Notes under the pieces: generated by a model | What the model was told of the DNA's origin: nothing | Seen by the model: only the letters and a program-made list of their open reading frames with translations | Databases searched by the model: none | Program-made: the position numbers and the translations under genes | In this document: positions 26,037 through 34,846 of the stretch, piece after piece | How positions within the stretch are numbered: the first letter of the stretch is position 1 | Layout: every line of letters starts with the position of its first letter | Source of the DNA: Aquipluma nitroreducens | GTDB taxonomy: Bacteria > Bacteroidota > Bacteroidia > Bacteroidales > Prolixibacteraceae | Length of the DNA: 64,000 nt | Assembly: GCF_009689585.1 (NCBI RefSeq) | Contig: NZ_AP018694.1 | Coordinates: 4,207,501 to 4,271,500, forward strand | Direction of reading: 5' to 3'

Positions 26037-28844
26037 ATGAGAAAAACACTCACCGTAATTTGGATACTGGCAGCAACGCTTTGCTTTGGTCAGCCTCAAA
26101 TCAAACTGAGCGATCCATTACCAACCGACCCCAAAGTAACCAAAGGAGTTTTAGCAAACGGAATGACCTATTATGTGAGAGCCAACAGTACGCCGAAAAA
26201 CCGGGCCGATCTTTACCTGGTTGTGAGGGCCGGGTCTGTTGAAGAAGACGATAATCAAATGGGATTGGCTCACTTTGCAGAACATTTGGCATTTAACGGA
26301 ACTAAAAATTTTCCGAAGCATGAACTGATCAATTACCTGGAATCAATCGGAATGGAATTTGGTCCCGAAATCAATGCTTATACCAGCTTCGATGAAACTG
26401 TTTACATGATTAAAGTTCCGCTCGACAGTACAACGTTCATGAATAAAGGATTGCAGGTGCTTTACGATTGGGCCAGTCAGGTGACCGATGCTGACGATGA
26501 AATTGAGAAGGAGCGTGGAGTTATTCACGAGGAGTGGCGTGGTGGACGTGATGCCGATGAACGCATGATGCAAAAATGGCTTCCGGTTTTCCTGCACGAT
26601 TCGAAATATGCTGATCGGCTTCCGATTGGTAAAATGGAAATTGTCGATCATTTCGCACCGGAACTGTTGCGTAAGTTCCGAAAAGATTGGTATCGTCCCG
26701 ATTTGGAAGCTGTTGTCGTTGTCGGCGATTTCGATCAGCAGGTCATGGTGAAGCAAATTACCGAAATGTTCTCAAAAATTCCGGCAGTCAAAAATCCAAG
26801 AAAGAAAAATGAGTATGATGTCCCCAATCACAAGGAAACTTTGGTTTCGGTAGTTACTGACAAGGAAGCGCAATATGCCGTTGCACAGATTTTTTACAAA
26901 CATCCACTTGAGAAATCGAAAACCGTAGGCGATTATCGTAAAGGAATTGTTGAAGGTTTATACAATGCAATGATTAATGATCGTTTAGCAGAATTAACAC
27001 AGAATGAAAATCCACCTTTTCTGATGGCCAATTCGGGTTACGGAGCGCTTTTTGGTCCCAAAAGTGTGTACAATTCAGTAGCTGTTTGTCAAAATGGGAA
27101 GATTGAAGTAGGAATTAAGACGGTGCTTACAGAGAATGAACGGGTGTTGAAGTTTGGGTTTACGCAGAGTGAACTCGATCGGCAGAAGGCTGCTATGATG
27201 ACATCGATGGAGAATGCTTTCAATGAGCGGGAAAAACAAAAATCGGAAGCCTATGCCGAAGAATATAAACGGAATTTCCTGACTACAGAAGAACCTTTTC
27301 CAGGCATTGAAAATGAATACAAGTATTATCAGGCGTTTATTCCTGAAATTAAGCTGGAAGAAGTAAATGCTCTGGCTGCAAAATGGATTACCAAAGAAAA
27401 CCGGGTGGTCATTTTAACAGCTCCTGAAATTGAGGGTGTTTCAGTACCAACTGAAGCCGACATCAGGAAATACCTCAATGAAGTTGAACAGACACCGATT
27501 AAACCGTATGTTGATAATGTTACTGATAAACCGCTTATTCCGAAAGAACCAACTGCCGGTTCAATTGCGTCAATCCGGAAAATTGATCAGGTTGATGCTG
27601 AAGAATGGACGCTTTCGAACGGCGCAAAAGTGATCGTAAAATCAACCGATTTTAAAGATGACGAAATCCTTTTCTCGGCATACAGTTTGGGCGGAAGTTC
27701 GCTTTACGGGCAGAAAGATGATGTTTCGGCAGAAATGGCTCCATCAATTCTTGCTTTGAGTGGCTTGGGCGATTTCGATAAAGTGTCTCTGGATAAACTC
27801 CTTTCAGGAAAAGCGGTTGCAATAAATCCATATATCAGCGATTTGCGCGAAGGTTTTGGCGGCGGTTCTTCGGTTAAAGATGCTGAAACATTGTTCCAAT
27901 TAATTTGCATGTATTTTGTTGGTCAGCGCACCGACCAGTCGGCCTTTAATTCGTTTATGTCGCGAACTGCAGGGGCTTTAGAGAATAAAAAAACATCTCC
28001 GGAAGCAGCATTTCAGGATACTTTACAGGTAGTTTCGGCCAATTACAGTCCTCGCAAACGACCGATGACCGCGGAAATACTGAAAGAAGCAGATTTATCC
28101 AGAATAACCGAAATCAATCATGAGCGTTTCAGTGATGCCAGTGACTTTAAGTTCTTTTTCGTCGGAAAGATTGATAAGGAAGCATTAAAACAACTGGTTG
28201 TGAAATATCTGGCCTCGATTCCATCGACTCATAAAAATGAAAATTGGAAGGATGATGGGATTAAAGAACCTTCAGGAATCGTTGAGAAAACTGTTTATAA
28301 AGGTCAGGATGCCAAAAGCATGCAATACCTGGTTTTTCATGGTAATTATGAATACAGCCGAAGAAATAATTTGTTGATTAACGCTTTGAGTAAAATTTTG
28401 ACAACCCGTTTGCTGGAAGTCATTCGCGAGGATAAAAGCAGCGTTTATTACATTGATGCCAATCCATCGGTAGAGAGATTTCCTGAAGCAAAATACAGCA
28501 TGGCCATCAATTATGGCGCTGACCCTGCAAAATTAGCCGAATTGAAAGAAGCCGTTTTTGCCCAGATCAAAGATATTGCCACCAACGGACCATCGGCAAT
28601 TGATTTACAAAAAGCCAAAGAAAAACTGCTCAGGGAGCGCGAGACAAACCTGCGCGAAAACAAATATTGGCTGAGTGTTTTGAGCACTACATGGTTTAAT
28701 AGTGATGCCGATTTTAGCCAGTTTGGAGATTACGAAAACATTGTAAATTCATTTACGGTTGAGGATATAAAAGCTGCGGCAAACAAATGGTTTGATTTTA
28801 AGAATTATTACGGAGTTGCCTTAAAACCTGAAGCTGCGAAGTAG
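26037..28844 (+). CDS. M16-family zinc metallopeptidase
   Basis: Exported pitrilysin-type peptidase of 935 residues with four M16 domains. A signal peptide covers about residues 1-18 (ATLCFGQ). The zinc motif HFAEHLAFNG (HxxEH) lies near residue 80 and the distal Glu is in the EIEKERGVIHEEWR segment near 160. The second half is an inactive M16-like half lacking HxxEH, as expected. It probably degrades peptides in the periplasm. A strong hairpin terminator follows. Confidence 0.94.
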   Translation: MRKTLTVIWILAATLCFGQPQIKLSDPLPTDPKVTKGVLANGMTYYVRANSTPKNRADLYLVVRAGSVEEDDNQMGLAHFAEHLAFNGTKNFPKHELINYLESIGMEFGPEINAYTSFDETVYMIKVPLDSTTFMNKGLQVLYDWASQVTDADDEIEKERGVIHEEWRGGRDADERMMQKWLPVFLHDSKYADRLPIGKMEIVDHFAPELLRKFRKDWYRPDLEAVVVVGDFDQQVMVKQITEMFSKIPAVKNPRKKNEYDVPNHKETLVSVVTDKEAQYAVAQIFYKHPLEKSKTVGDYRKGIVEGLYNAMINDRLAELTQNENPPFLMANSGYGALFGPKSVYNSVAVCQNGKIEVGIKTVLTENERVLKFGFTQSELDRQKAAMMTSMENAFNEREKQKSEAYAEEYKRNFLTTEEPFPGIENEYKYYQAFIPEIKLEEVNALAAKWITKENRVVILTAPEIEGVSVPTEADIRKYLNEVEQTPIKPYVDNVTDKPLIPKEPTAGSIASIRKIDQVDAEEWTLSNGAKVIVKSTDFKDDEILFSAYSLGGSSLYGQKDDVSAEMAPSILALSGLGDFDKVSLDKLLSGKAVAINPYISDLREGFGGGSSVKDAETLFQLICMYFVGQRTDQSAFNSFMSRTAGALENKKTSPEAAFQDTLQVVSANYSPRKRPMTAEILKEADLSRITEINHERFSDASDFKFFFVGKIDKEALKQLVVKYLASIPSTHKNENWKDDGIKEPSGIVEKTVYKGQDAKSMQYLVFHGNYEYSRRNNLLINALSKILTTRLLEVIREDKSSVYYIDANPSVERFPEAKYSMAINYGADPAKLAELKEAVFAQIKDIATNGPSAIDLQKAKEKLLRERETNLRENKYWLSVLSTTWFNSDADFSQFGDYENIVNSFTVEDIKAAANKWFDFKNYYGVALKPEAAK

Positions 28845-28865
28845 AAAAAATAGAGCACATTATTG

Positions 28866-28902
28866 AAAAGCCGTTTCTGTCTTGGAACGGCTTTTCTATT
28901 TT
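28866..28902. terminator. bidirectional terminator
   Basis: AAAAGCCGTT and AACGGCTTTT form a perfect 10-bp stem (loop 10 nt) between the convergent M16 and nucleotidyltransferase genes, with T-rich flanks both ways. Confidence 0.85.
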
Positions 28903-29624
28903 TTACCGAAGAGTTTTTCAGCAGCAAGCAATTGTTCCGGTTTTCCCAAATCCATCCAAAGGTCCGACTCATCTACAAAAGCTTTGATGGACTGATTTTT
29001 GGCCAGTCGTAAATAAAGATCCATGATCGGGAATTTCCCAACTTCGGTTATTAATTCCAAAAATTCAGGCTGAATGATATGAATTCCACTAAATGCGAGT
29101 GGTTGAGCGTTGGCAAATGATTCGGCGCGGCTAATAATTGTTTCGCCATTGCTGAAGTTTTTCCAACCTGCCAATTGCAGATTTTGGTCAAACATCAGGT
29201 AGCGGCTGGTTTCTCGCTGTCTGACAACCAAAGTTGTCAATGCGTTTTGTTCCTGATGGTATTTCAGAAGGGTATTCAGATCCAGATTGCTGATCACGTC
29301 TACATTGTAGATCAGGATTGGTTCGTTGCCTTTCAGGAAAGTGCCAGCCTTTTTTAATCCACCACCTGTATCCAAAAGCTGATCGCGTTCATCCGAAATG
29401 TGCATGTCAATTCCGAATGAATTATTTTCTTTCACGAAAGAAATGACTTGTTCTGCAAAATGAAAAACGTTAATGGTTATGTCCGAAATTCCGAATTGTT
29501 TCAAATGTTCGATGGCATGTTGAAGAAGTGGTTTCCCGGCAACACTAACCAGTGCTTTGGGTTTATCCTGAGTGTGCTCTTTTAATCTTGTTCCGAGTCC
29601 TGCTGCAAAAAGGAGTGCTTTCAC
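28896..29624 (-). CDS. sugar nucleotidyltransferase (NTP_transferase, MurU/GlmU-N-like)
   Basis: Transfers a nucleotide to a sugar 1-phosphate. The N-terminal LFAAGLGTRLKEHTQDKPKA is the nucleotide-binding signature with the catalytic Arg and Lys, NVDVISNLD carries the metal Asp and LDTGGGLKKAG the sugar region. 242 residues is the single-domain form seen in MurU, which acts in peptidoglycan recycling with the kinase AmgK. No kinase gene is adjacent, so the sugar remains uncertain. Confidence 0.85.
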   Translation of the reverse strand: MKALLFAAGLGTRLKEHTQDKPKALVSVAGKPLLQHAIEHLKQFGISDITINVFHFAEQVISFVKENNSFGIDMHISDERDQLLDTGGGLKKAGTFLKGNEPILIYNVDVISNLDLNTLLKYHQEQNALTTLVVRQRETSRYLMFDQNLQLAGWKNFSNGETIISRAESFANAQPLAFSGIHIIQPEFLELITEVGKFPIMDLYLRLAKNQSIKAFVDESDLWMDLGKPEQLLAAEKLFGKK

Positions 29625-29784
29625 TGTGGCTTATTTGAATTCCTTCAAAAATAAACATATTGATTGGTCATTTAGGATTCTTGACACTGAATTTTTTCAA
29701 AGAAGTAAAATATGAAGGTTAAACCATTTGCTTGAAATATAGTCTATGAAGCTGAAACAGATTTAATCACTTTAAAATAAAATC

Positions 29785-30240
29785 ATGAAAAAGTTAGGCG
29801 TATTATTTATGATTCTTTTGTTTGCCTCGGGAATTACTTATGCACAAAGAGGAAGTGATGAACGACCATCGAAAACAATGGAACAGGGTAGAAGCGGGGC
29901 CCAGCCTCAAATGAATCCGGAGGAAATGCTTAAAAGACAAACTCAACGTTTGGTCGATGAGCTTAAACTAAACAAAGATCAGGAAGCGAAGGTTACGGCT
30001 ATTAATAAGAAGTACATGGGAAAACAGTCTTTTGACTTCTCAAAGATGCGTGATGCCAGTGATGATGAGCGTGCCAAAATGCGCGAAGAGATGCAGAAAA
30101 TTCAGGCAGAAAAAAACAAAGAAATTAAAGCGCTATTAACCCCTGAGCAAGTAAAAATTTTCGATGAAAATCAGAAGAAGCGCGAAGAAATGAGAAAAAA
30201 TGGACAAGGCCGAATGGGTGGATTTGGCGGTCCTCAATAA
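29785..30240 (+). CDS. small Spy/DUF4890-like periplasmic protein
   Basis: 151 residues with a signal peptide ending at ITYAQ. The mature part is almost wholly charged and helical with two repeats of an L-T-x-x-Q-like pattern (LKLNKDQEAKVTAINKKY and LLTPEQVKIFDENQKKR), the hallmark of Spy/CpxP-like and DUF4890 proteins. A Gly-rich tail (GRMGGFGGPQ) ends it. Such proteins are envelope-stress chaperones in E. coli; the role here is inferred. It is a single gene with its own terminator. Confidence 0.75.
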   Translation: MKKLGVLFMILLFASGITYAQRGSDERPSKTMEQGRSGAQPQMNPEEMLKRQTQRLVDELKLNKDQEAKVTAINKKYMGKQSFDFSKMRDASDDERAKMREEMQKIQAEKNKEIKALLTPEQVKIFDENQKKREEMRKNGQGRMGGFGGPQ

Positions 30241-30264
30241 ATAGTTTTTGTTGGTTAAAAGAGG

Positions 30265-30290
30265 AAAGGGGCATTTTGCCCCTTTTTTAT
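30265..30290 (+). terminator. intrinsic terminator
   Basis: AAAGGGGCA and TGCCCCTTT form a perfect 9-bp stem followed by a T-run, 25 bp past the stop of the Spy-like gene. It also lies at the end of ribH on the opposite strand. Confidence 0.88.
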
Positions 30291-30772
30291 TTTAGATCAT
30301 TTCTTAATGCCAGCATCTTAATGGCTGTAACTGCTGCTTCATCACCTTTATTCCCAAGTTTGCCTCCTGCACGGTCGAGTGCTTGTTGTTGGTTGTCGGT
30401 GGTGAGAACTCCAAAAATAAAAGGCTTGTTGTATTTCATGTTCAGGCTGGTGATTCCCTGAGTAACTCCCTGACAAATAAAGTCGAAATGGCGGGTTTCT
30501 CCCTGAATGACGCATCCCAAAACGATTATAGCATCAACACCTGCATATTCGGCCAGATATTGGGCTCCAAGAGTCAGCTCGAAAGTCCCCGGAACGTGTT
30601 TTATGATGATGTTTTCATCTTTAGCTCCATGTCTTTTCAACGTATCAGCAGCGCCTTGGGCCAATGCACCTGTGATTTCGTAATTCCATTCTGCAACTAC
30701 AATCCCAAACTTCATTGATGCGGCTGATGGAACTGTTGTTAAATCGTATTCTGATAAATTTTTTGTTGCCAT
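30287..30772 (-). CDS. ribH: 6,7-dimethyl-8-ribityllumazine synthase
   Basis: Penultimate step of riboflavin synthesis, condensing a pyrimidinedione with dihydroxybutanone phosphate; forms icosahedral or pentameric assemblies. Motifs are [53 protein letters not shown] (catalytic His) and [18 protein letters not shown] start at the Met of MATKNLSEY (161 residues); the extension upstream runs into the terminator of the TPR gene. No FMN riboswitch is seen in the 84-bp gap. Confidence 0.95.
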   Translation of the reverse strand: MATKNLSEYDLTTVPSAASMKFGIVVAEWNYEITGALAQGAADTLKRHGAKDENIIIKHVPGTFELTLGAQYLAEYAGVDAIIVLGCVIQGETRHFDFICQGVTQGITSLNMKYNKPFIFGVLTTDNQQQALDRAGGKLGNKGDEAAVTAIKMLALRNDLK

Positions 30773-30794
30773 TCTTCTGATTTTAAATTGGTCA

Positions 30795-30826
30795 AAAATA
30801 AAAAATCCCCTGCAATGAGGGGACCT
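30795..30826 (-). terminator. terminator of the TPR protein gene
   Basis: TCCCCT and AGGGGA stem with a 6-nt loop; on the minus strand it is followed by TTTTTTATTTTTG. It separates the TPR gene from ribH. Confidence 0.7.
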
Positions 30827-30856
30827 TTTCATATTATTATAAGTTGTAGTTTGTCA

Positions 30857-31543
30857 CTACATTTTAGCCTTAACTCTTGCAATGTATTTATCAATGCTTC
30901 TTCCTTCATTACTTTCAGGAAATTTTTGTTTGATCGTTTCGTAGATTTTCAAAGCTTCATCTTGTTTGCTTGAACTTTCCAGTAGCTCACCTGCTTTTAA
31001 CATGTAAATAGGCGCTGTTAGTTCATTGTCATTCATTTTATAAGCTTCGGTGTATAAATCGAGCGCTTTGTCTGTTTTTCCAAGTTCAAGTTGAGCATCA
31101 CCCTGAGCTCCAACTGAAATAGGACCTAGCAGAGCATCGTCGGTATCGAACTTTTTAAGGTAGTCAATTGCTTTGTCGAACTGACCCATGTTTAAATAAG
31201 AAACCCCGGCATAATAGTATGAAAGTTTACCAGCTTTTGTCGATCCAAAATCGTCAATGATATCTAAAAATCCCGGATTGTTACCGTCGCCATTCAGAGC
31301 CAGATTAAAAGAGTCTTTTTCAAAATAATTCTGAGCCATAAACATCTGTTCCTGGGCTTCTTTTGTCCGTGGTTCAAGGTAAAACTTGTTTAAACCAAGA
31401 TAACCAACAGCTACAACTACAATTGCACCGACTACGATACCAATTAATTTGGAATTTGATTCAAGAAATTGCTCTGTTTTGGTTAATGCACTTTCTACTT
31501 CGGTTAGGTTATCCACCTGAGTGTTTTTTTTGTCTTTTGCCAT
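30857..31543 (-). CDS. membrane-anchored tetratricopeptide-repeat protein (YfgM-like)
   Basis: 228 residues: a short cytoplasmic N-terminus, one membrane helix (LIGIVVGAIVVVAVGYLGLNKFY, about 34-56), then an extracytoplasmic TPR array with units such as GKLSYYYAGVSYLNMGQFDKAIDYLKKF and GAQGDAQLELGKTDKALDLY. The design resembles YfgM, which associates with the Sec translocon and PpiD in E. coli; here only the architecture supports this. It lies upstream of ribH, an adjacency I recall in other Bacteroidota. Confidence 0.8.
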   Translation of the reverse strand: MAKDKKNTQVDNLTEVESALTKTEQFLESNSKLIGIVVGAIVVVAVGYLGLNKFYLEPRTKEAQEQMFMAQNYFEKDSFNLALNGDGNNPGFLDIIDDFGSTKAGKLSYYYAGVSYLNMGQFDKAIDYLKKFDTDDALLGPISVGAQGDAQLELGKTDKALDLYTEAYKMNDNELTAPIYMLKAGELLESSSKQDEALKIYETIKQKFPESNEGRSIDKYIARVKAKM

Positions 31544-31573
31544 CTTTTAAAGTATAGTTCGAAAATCGAGAGG

Positions 31574-31581
31574 CAAAAATA
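31574..31581 (-). promoter_or_regulatory. -7 box of the TPR gene
   Basis: Minus-strand TATTTTTG, 31 bp upstream of the ATG at 31543. No clear -33 element is seen. Confidence 0.45.
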
Positions 31582-31696
31582 TATTATTTTCAAAAATAAA
31601 CGACAGATTTCAGAGATAAAAATGAATATTAATCAACACATTGATGTTATTATCCTGAATGGCGATTTTTTTATCCGGTTTCACCGCCGGAATTTG

Positions 31697-31704
31697 TAGT
31701 TTTG
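31697..31704 (+). promoter_or_regulatory. -7 box of recF
   Basis: TAGTTTTG matches TAnnTTTG and ends 21 bp before the recF ATG. Confidence 0.5.
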
Positions 31705-31725
31705 TTGAATTAAACAGGCTTTAAA

Positions 31726-32835
31726 ATGTATATTCAAGAATTGTCGGTTGTTAATTTCAAGAACTTTGAACATGCTGAATTTAAGTTTTCTGACAGCTTA
31801 AATTGTTTCATAGGCAATAATGGTGCAGGCAAAACGAACCTGATGGACGCTATTTATTACCTTTCGTTTTGTAAAAGTTTCCTGAATTCAGTCGATGGTC
31901 AAAATATCAGGTTCGATCAGGAATTTTTTATGATTCAGGGAAAATACACCCGGCTCGAATCGGATGAAGTTATTTATTGCGGCCTGAAAAGAAATCAAAA
32001 GAAAATAGTCAAGCGGAATCAGAAGGATTACAAAAAGTTGTCGGAGCATATAGGTCTGATTCCGTTAATTATTGTTACTCCATCAGACACTAACCTGATT
32101 TCAGGGGGCAGTGATGAACGCCGCCGGTTTGTTGATGCGGTTATTTCGCAGTACGATGCTGTTTACCTTGAAAATTTGATTCGGTATAACCGGGCTTTAC
32201 AGCAACGGAATAACCTTCTTAAACAGTTTGCCGGAAGAAATAACTTTCAGTTGGAGTCGCTGGAGGTTTGGGATGATCAGCTCGTAAAATACGGACAGCA
32301 GATTCACGAGGTTCGTAAGGTTTTCATTGAGAATTTGCAGCCCATTTTCCAGAATTACTATGAACTGATTTCAGGCGGAAGAGAAATTGTGGGCTTGAAG
32401 CATCAGTCTGACTTAACCAACAATAGTTTTGAACAGTTACTGAAAGATTCTATTGGGAAGGATCGCATGCTTCAATACACAACAACTGGTATTCATAAAG
32501 AAGATTTTGAGTTCGAATTAGCTGGTTATCCGATTCGGAAATTTGGCTCGCAAGGCCAGAAAAAGACTTACCTTGTGGCCCTCAAATTGGCTCAGTTCGA
32601 TTTTATGAAAGCCATTTCGGGATTGACTCCGATTTTATTGTTGGATGATATTTTCGATAAACTGGACAAGAATCGTGTGGAACAGATCGTGAAACTGGTT
32701 GCCGACGATCATTTTGGACAGATTTTTATTACCGACACCAATCGGGAACACCTCGACCAGATTATTGCTGGTTTGGAAACTGAATCACGGATTTTTACCA
32801 TCAGTGATGGAAATGTTATTAATTTGACTCAATGA
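31726..32835 (+). CDS. recF: DNA replication and repair protein RecF
   Basis: SMC-like ATPase that loads RecA at single-strand gaps. The Walker A is FIGNNGAGKTNLMDAIYYLS (about residues 29-48), the signature motif region is FGSQGQKKTYLVALKLAQ, and Walker B is PILLLDDIFDKLD. 369 residues is normal. Its stop overlaps the ATG of the DciA-like gene (ATGA), so the two are translationally coupled. Confidence 0.96.
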   Translation: MYIQELSVVNFKNFEHAEFKFSDSLNCFIGNNGAGKTNLMDAIYYLSFCKSFLNSVDGQNIRFDQEFFMIQGKYTRLESDEVIYCGLKRNQKKIVKRNQKDYKKLSEHIGLIPLIIVTPSDTNLISGGSDERRRFVDAVISQYDAVYLENLIRYNRALQQRNNLLKQFAGRNNFQLESLEVWDDQLVKYGQQIHEVRKVFIENLQPIFQNYYELISGGREIVGLKHQSDLTNNSFEQLLKDSIGKDRMLQYTTTGIHKEDFEFELAGYPIRKFGSQGQKKTYLVALKLAQFDFMKAISGLTPILLLDDIFDKLDKNRVEQIVKLVADDHFGQIFITDTNREHLDQIIAGLETESRIFTISDGNVINLTQ

Positions 32836-33122
32836 GAAAAAGTAATGCTCAAAGTATAAGTAGTGTGCTGAAAAGCTATGTTCAGGAAAATAATCTCGAA
32901 CGTAAACTGAATGAACTGGACCTGATTAAATCGTGGGAATCGGTAATGGGAAAAACGGTATCGCGCTATACAGGGAATTTGTACATTCAAAACAGCACCC
33001 TGTTTGTTGAAACAACTTCGCCAATTGTTCGCAACGAATTGTTAATGATGAAGGAAGAAATACGTGTTCGTCTGAATGAAGTGGTTGGTGAAGAGTTGAT
33101 TAAGGCTATCATATTTAGGTAA
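32832..33122 (+). CDS. DUF721/DciA-like protein
   Basis: 96 residues, a compact DUF721 (DciA/Zn-ribbon-less KH-like) domain: LKSYVQENNLERKLNELDLIKSWESVMG near the N-terminus, then YTGNLYIQNSTLFVETTSPIVRNELLMMKEEI. DciA is the ancestral loader/recruiter of the replicative helicase DnaB in bacteria lacking DnaC. Overlap with recF supports a replication-restart role. A MITE-like element begins 9 bp past its stop. Confidence 0.82.
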   Translation: MRKSNAQSISSVLKSYVQENNLERKLNELDLIKSWESVMGKTVSRYTGNLYIQNSTLFVETTSPIVRNELLMMKEEIRVRLNEVVGEELIKAIIFR

Positions 33123-33131
33123 GATGCGTAG

Positions 33132-33323
33132 GAGGCTGTATCAAAAGTGATTATGTTTTTTCAAAAACTTACAATTTGAAAGTACCGACACTGTTAAAAC
33201 CCCTAAATCCCCTGAAGGGGACTTCAAAGCCGCCCCTTCAGGGGAGGTTTGGAGGGGTGAAATGAAGTTGAACTTACAATTTGAAAGTTGAATTTGTGAA
33301 ATTTTGACTTTTGATACAACCTC
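33132..33323. mobile_element. 192-bp MITE-like element, copy 1
   Basis: Ends are inverted repeats: GAGGCTGTATCAAAAGT on the left, and the complement of the right end reads GAGGTTGTATCAAAAGT (one difference in 17). In this copy the complementarity continues outward by four bases (GTAG/CTAC). The centre holds a perfect inverted pair CCCCTGAAGGGG/CCCCTTCAGGGG, and CTTACAATTTGAAAGT occurs twice internally. No coding capacity. A second copy at 44278-44469 has the same length and orientation with 3 substitutions. No convincing target-site duplication is visible. Confidence 0.8.
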
Positions 33324-33342
33324 CTACAGGTATTTCTGCTAT

Positions 33343-34173
33343 TCAGGATCCTGACAAATTAAATATCACCCTTGCTCTTACCATTAAGCCGGCTTCCGAT
33401 GGAAGTTCCCGGATTGCTTCCGGATTTGTAAGTTGGTTTTGTGTGGCATAAAATACCGGTCCACCTGAAAGGGCAAATGACAGTCTTGATTTTTTTGGTG
33501 ACAAACTTAGCGAAGGGCCAATCAGCATTTTAGCTCCACCTTCGGCTTCCTCTTTATCCCAAAAGCCTTCCAGATCTTCGCCTACAGCTTCCAATCCGCC
33601 ATAAAAATTTTCGGATAAGCGATAATGAATTCCCAAGCTGGTTATAACATCGATTTTATCACGTTTTGAGGCTAACGCTTTTTCAAGAAGTAGGTTGCCG
33701 CTAAATTTCCATTGTGGCATTTCGTATGAAAATGTAATTCTGCTTAGTAACGATTTTACATCGCTATAATCCCTTCTGACTCCTAACCCGGCTCCAACTC
33801 TCAATCCAAGAACTTTTTTGCCTCCCAGAATGTCGCGAATAACCTCTATTTGCTGAGCGCTTGCAATATTCTTTTCAAGAGGAAAACCCAAAGAGGCATT
33901 GGCGATAAAAGTAAAGCGCTTTCCCAGGTACCCTTTTACAGCAAATTGCTGGTTTATTCCATCATATCCGAATGGGCCAGAAACTCTTTCACCATAACCC
34001 CCTGAATAATCAAGACTCCATTTTAAATCCTCTGGAGTTAATGTGCTGATTGAAAACAAGAAAGGTTCAGGAGTCCGTTTTATTGTAAAGTTGTCACTTT
34101 CACTTAGATTCTGAGCCATTGTTGAGGTTCCAATAATGCCAGCTATAAGAAAGGTTAAAAGTCTTTTATTCAT
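33343..34173 (-). CDS. predicted outer-membrane beta-barrel protein, unknown function
   Basis: About 276 residues from the Met of MNKRLLTFLIAG, with a signal peptide ending at STMAQ. The mature part alternates hydrophobic and polar residues in barrel-like strands (FTFIANASLGFPL, KVLGLRVGAGLGVRRD, FYGGLEAVGEDL, LSFALSGGPVFYA) and ends in the strand LMVRARVIFNLSGS. No named family recognised. The 3' end lies 20 bp from the MITE-like element, which may supply or disturb its terminator. Confidence 0.65.
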   Translation of the reverse strand: MNKRLLTFLIAGIIGTSTMAQNLSESDNFTIKRTPEPFLFSISTLTPEDLKWSLDYSGGYGERVSGPFGYDGINQQFAVKGYLGKRFTFIANASLGFPLEKNIASAQQIEVIRDILGGKKVLGLRVGAGLGVRRDYSDVKSLLSRITFSYEMPQWKFSGNLLLEKALASKRDKIDVITSLGIHYRLSENFYGGLEAVGEDLEGFWDKEEAEGGAKMLIGPSLSLSPKKSRLSFALSGGPVFYATQNQLTNPEAIRELPSEAGLMVRARVIFNLSGS

Positions 34174-34311
34174 AATTTTCAAATTTTTAAACATGCCAAT
34201 CTGGTCAATTATAATTCTTCACCTGCAAATGTATGATCAAAATGCAGCGGAGTATAACCAGCAAGTAAAGATTAATCAGAATTTAATGTGACAGCATGAG
34301 GAAAATCGGAT

Positions 34312-34731
34312 TTAGTATCTTTCTGTTTTTGAGAAAAAGAAATCACTTTCAACAATGGCATTCTCATCGCTATCCGATCCGTGGACTGCATTATGCGACA
34401 TGGATTCGGCATACAATTTTCGGATTGTTCCTTCTTCCGCTTTTGAGGGATCGGTTGCACCAATCAGATGTCTGTAATCTTCCACCGCATTTTCTTTTTC
34501 AAGTATAGCTGCAACTATTGGTCCTGAACTCATAAAAGATGTTAAATCTTCAAAAAAGTATTTTCCGGCATGAACGCTGTAGAATTCCATGGCCTGAATC
34601 TTGGTTAAGTATGTGAATTTCATTGCTTTTATCCTGAATCCAGCCTCTGTGATCATGTGCAGTATTGGTCCAATGTAGTTCTTCTGGACTGCGACTGGTT
34701 TAATTATCGTAAATGTTTGATTTCCTGACAT
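34312..34731 (-). CDS. ndk: nucleoside-diphosphate kinase
   Basis: Transfers the gamma phosphate between nucleoside tri- and diphosphates. N-terminal [18 protein letters not shown], and the active-site [13 protein letters not shown] with the phospho-His are all present. 139 residues is standard. It is divergent from the DHH phosphoesterase gene; I recall ndk, DHH and FKBP-type genes being neighbours in other Bacteroidota. Confidence 0.96.
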   Translation of the reverse strand: MSGNQTFTIIKPVAVQKNYIGPILHMITEAGFRIKAMKFTYLTKIQAMEFYSVHAGKYFFEDLTSFMSSGPIVAAILEKENAVEDYRHLIGATDPSKAEEGTIRKLYAESMSHNAVHGSDSDENAIVESDFFFSKTERY

Positions 34732-34815
34732 ATCGATTGTATTTTATGGGTTTTAAAACGGAACCCAATTTAGTGAAAATTCATTTTGTTAACTCAACTC
34801 CATCGGCTTTATTTT

Positions 34816-34823
34816 TATATTTG
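34816..34823 (+). promoter_or_regulatory. -7 box of the DHH/FKBP operon
   Basis: TATATTTG matches TAnnTTTG, 23 bp before the TTG start at 34847. A TTTG at 34785-34788 is rather far (27 nt). Confidence 0.45.
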
Positions 34824-34846
34824 TAACTTATTTTAAAATTGAATAA

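Noticed and set aside
30773-30856. Possible FMN riboswitch before ribH
   Set aside because: The gap is only 84 bp, is occupied by an intrinsic terminator of the TPR gene, and lacks the conserved RFN sequence blocks.
33132-33323. Reading the repeat element as a tRNA-like or CRISPR-like repeat
   Set aside because: It has only two distant copies, terminal inverted repeats and no spacer array or cloverleaf; a MITE fits better.
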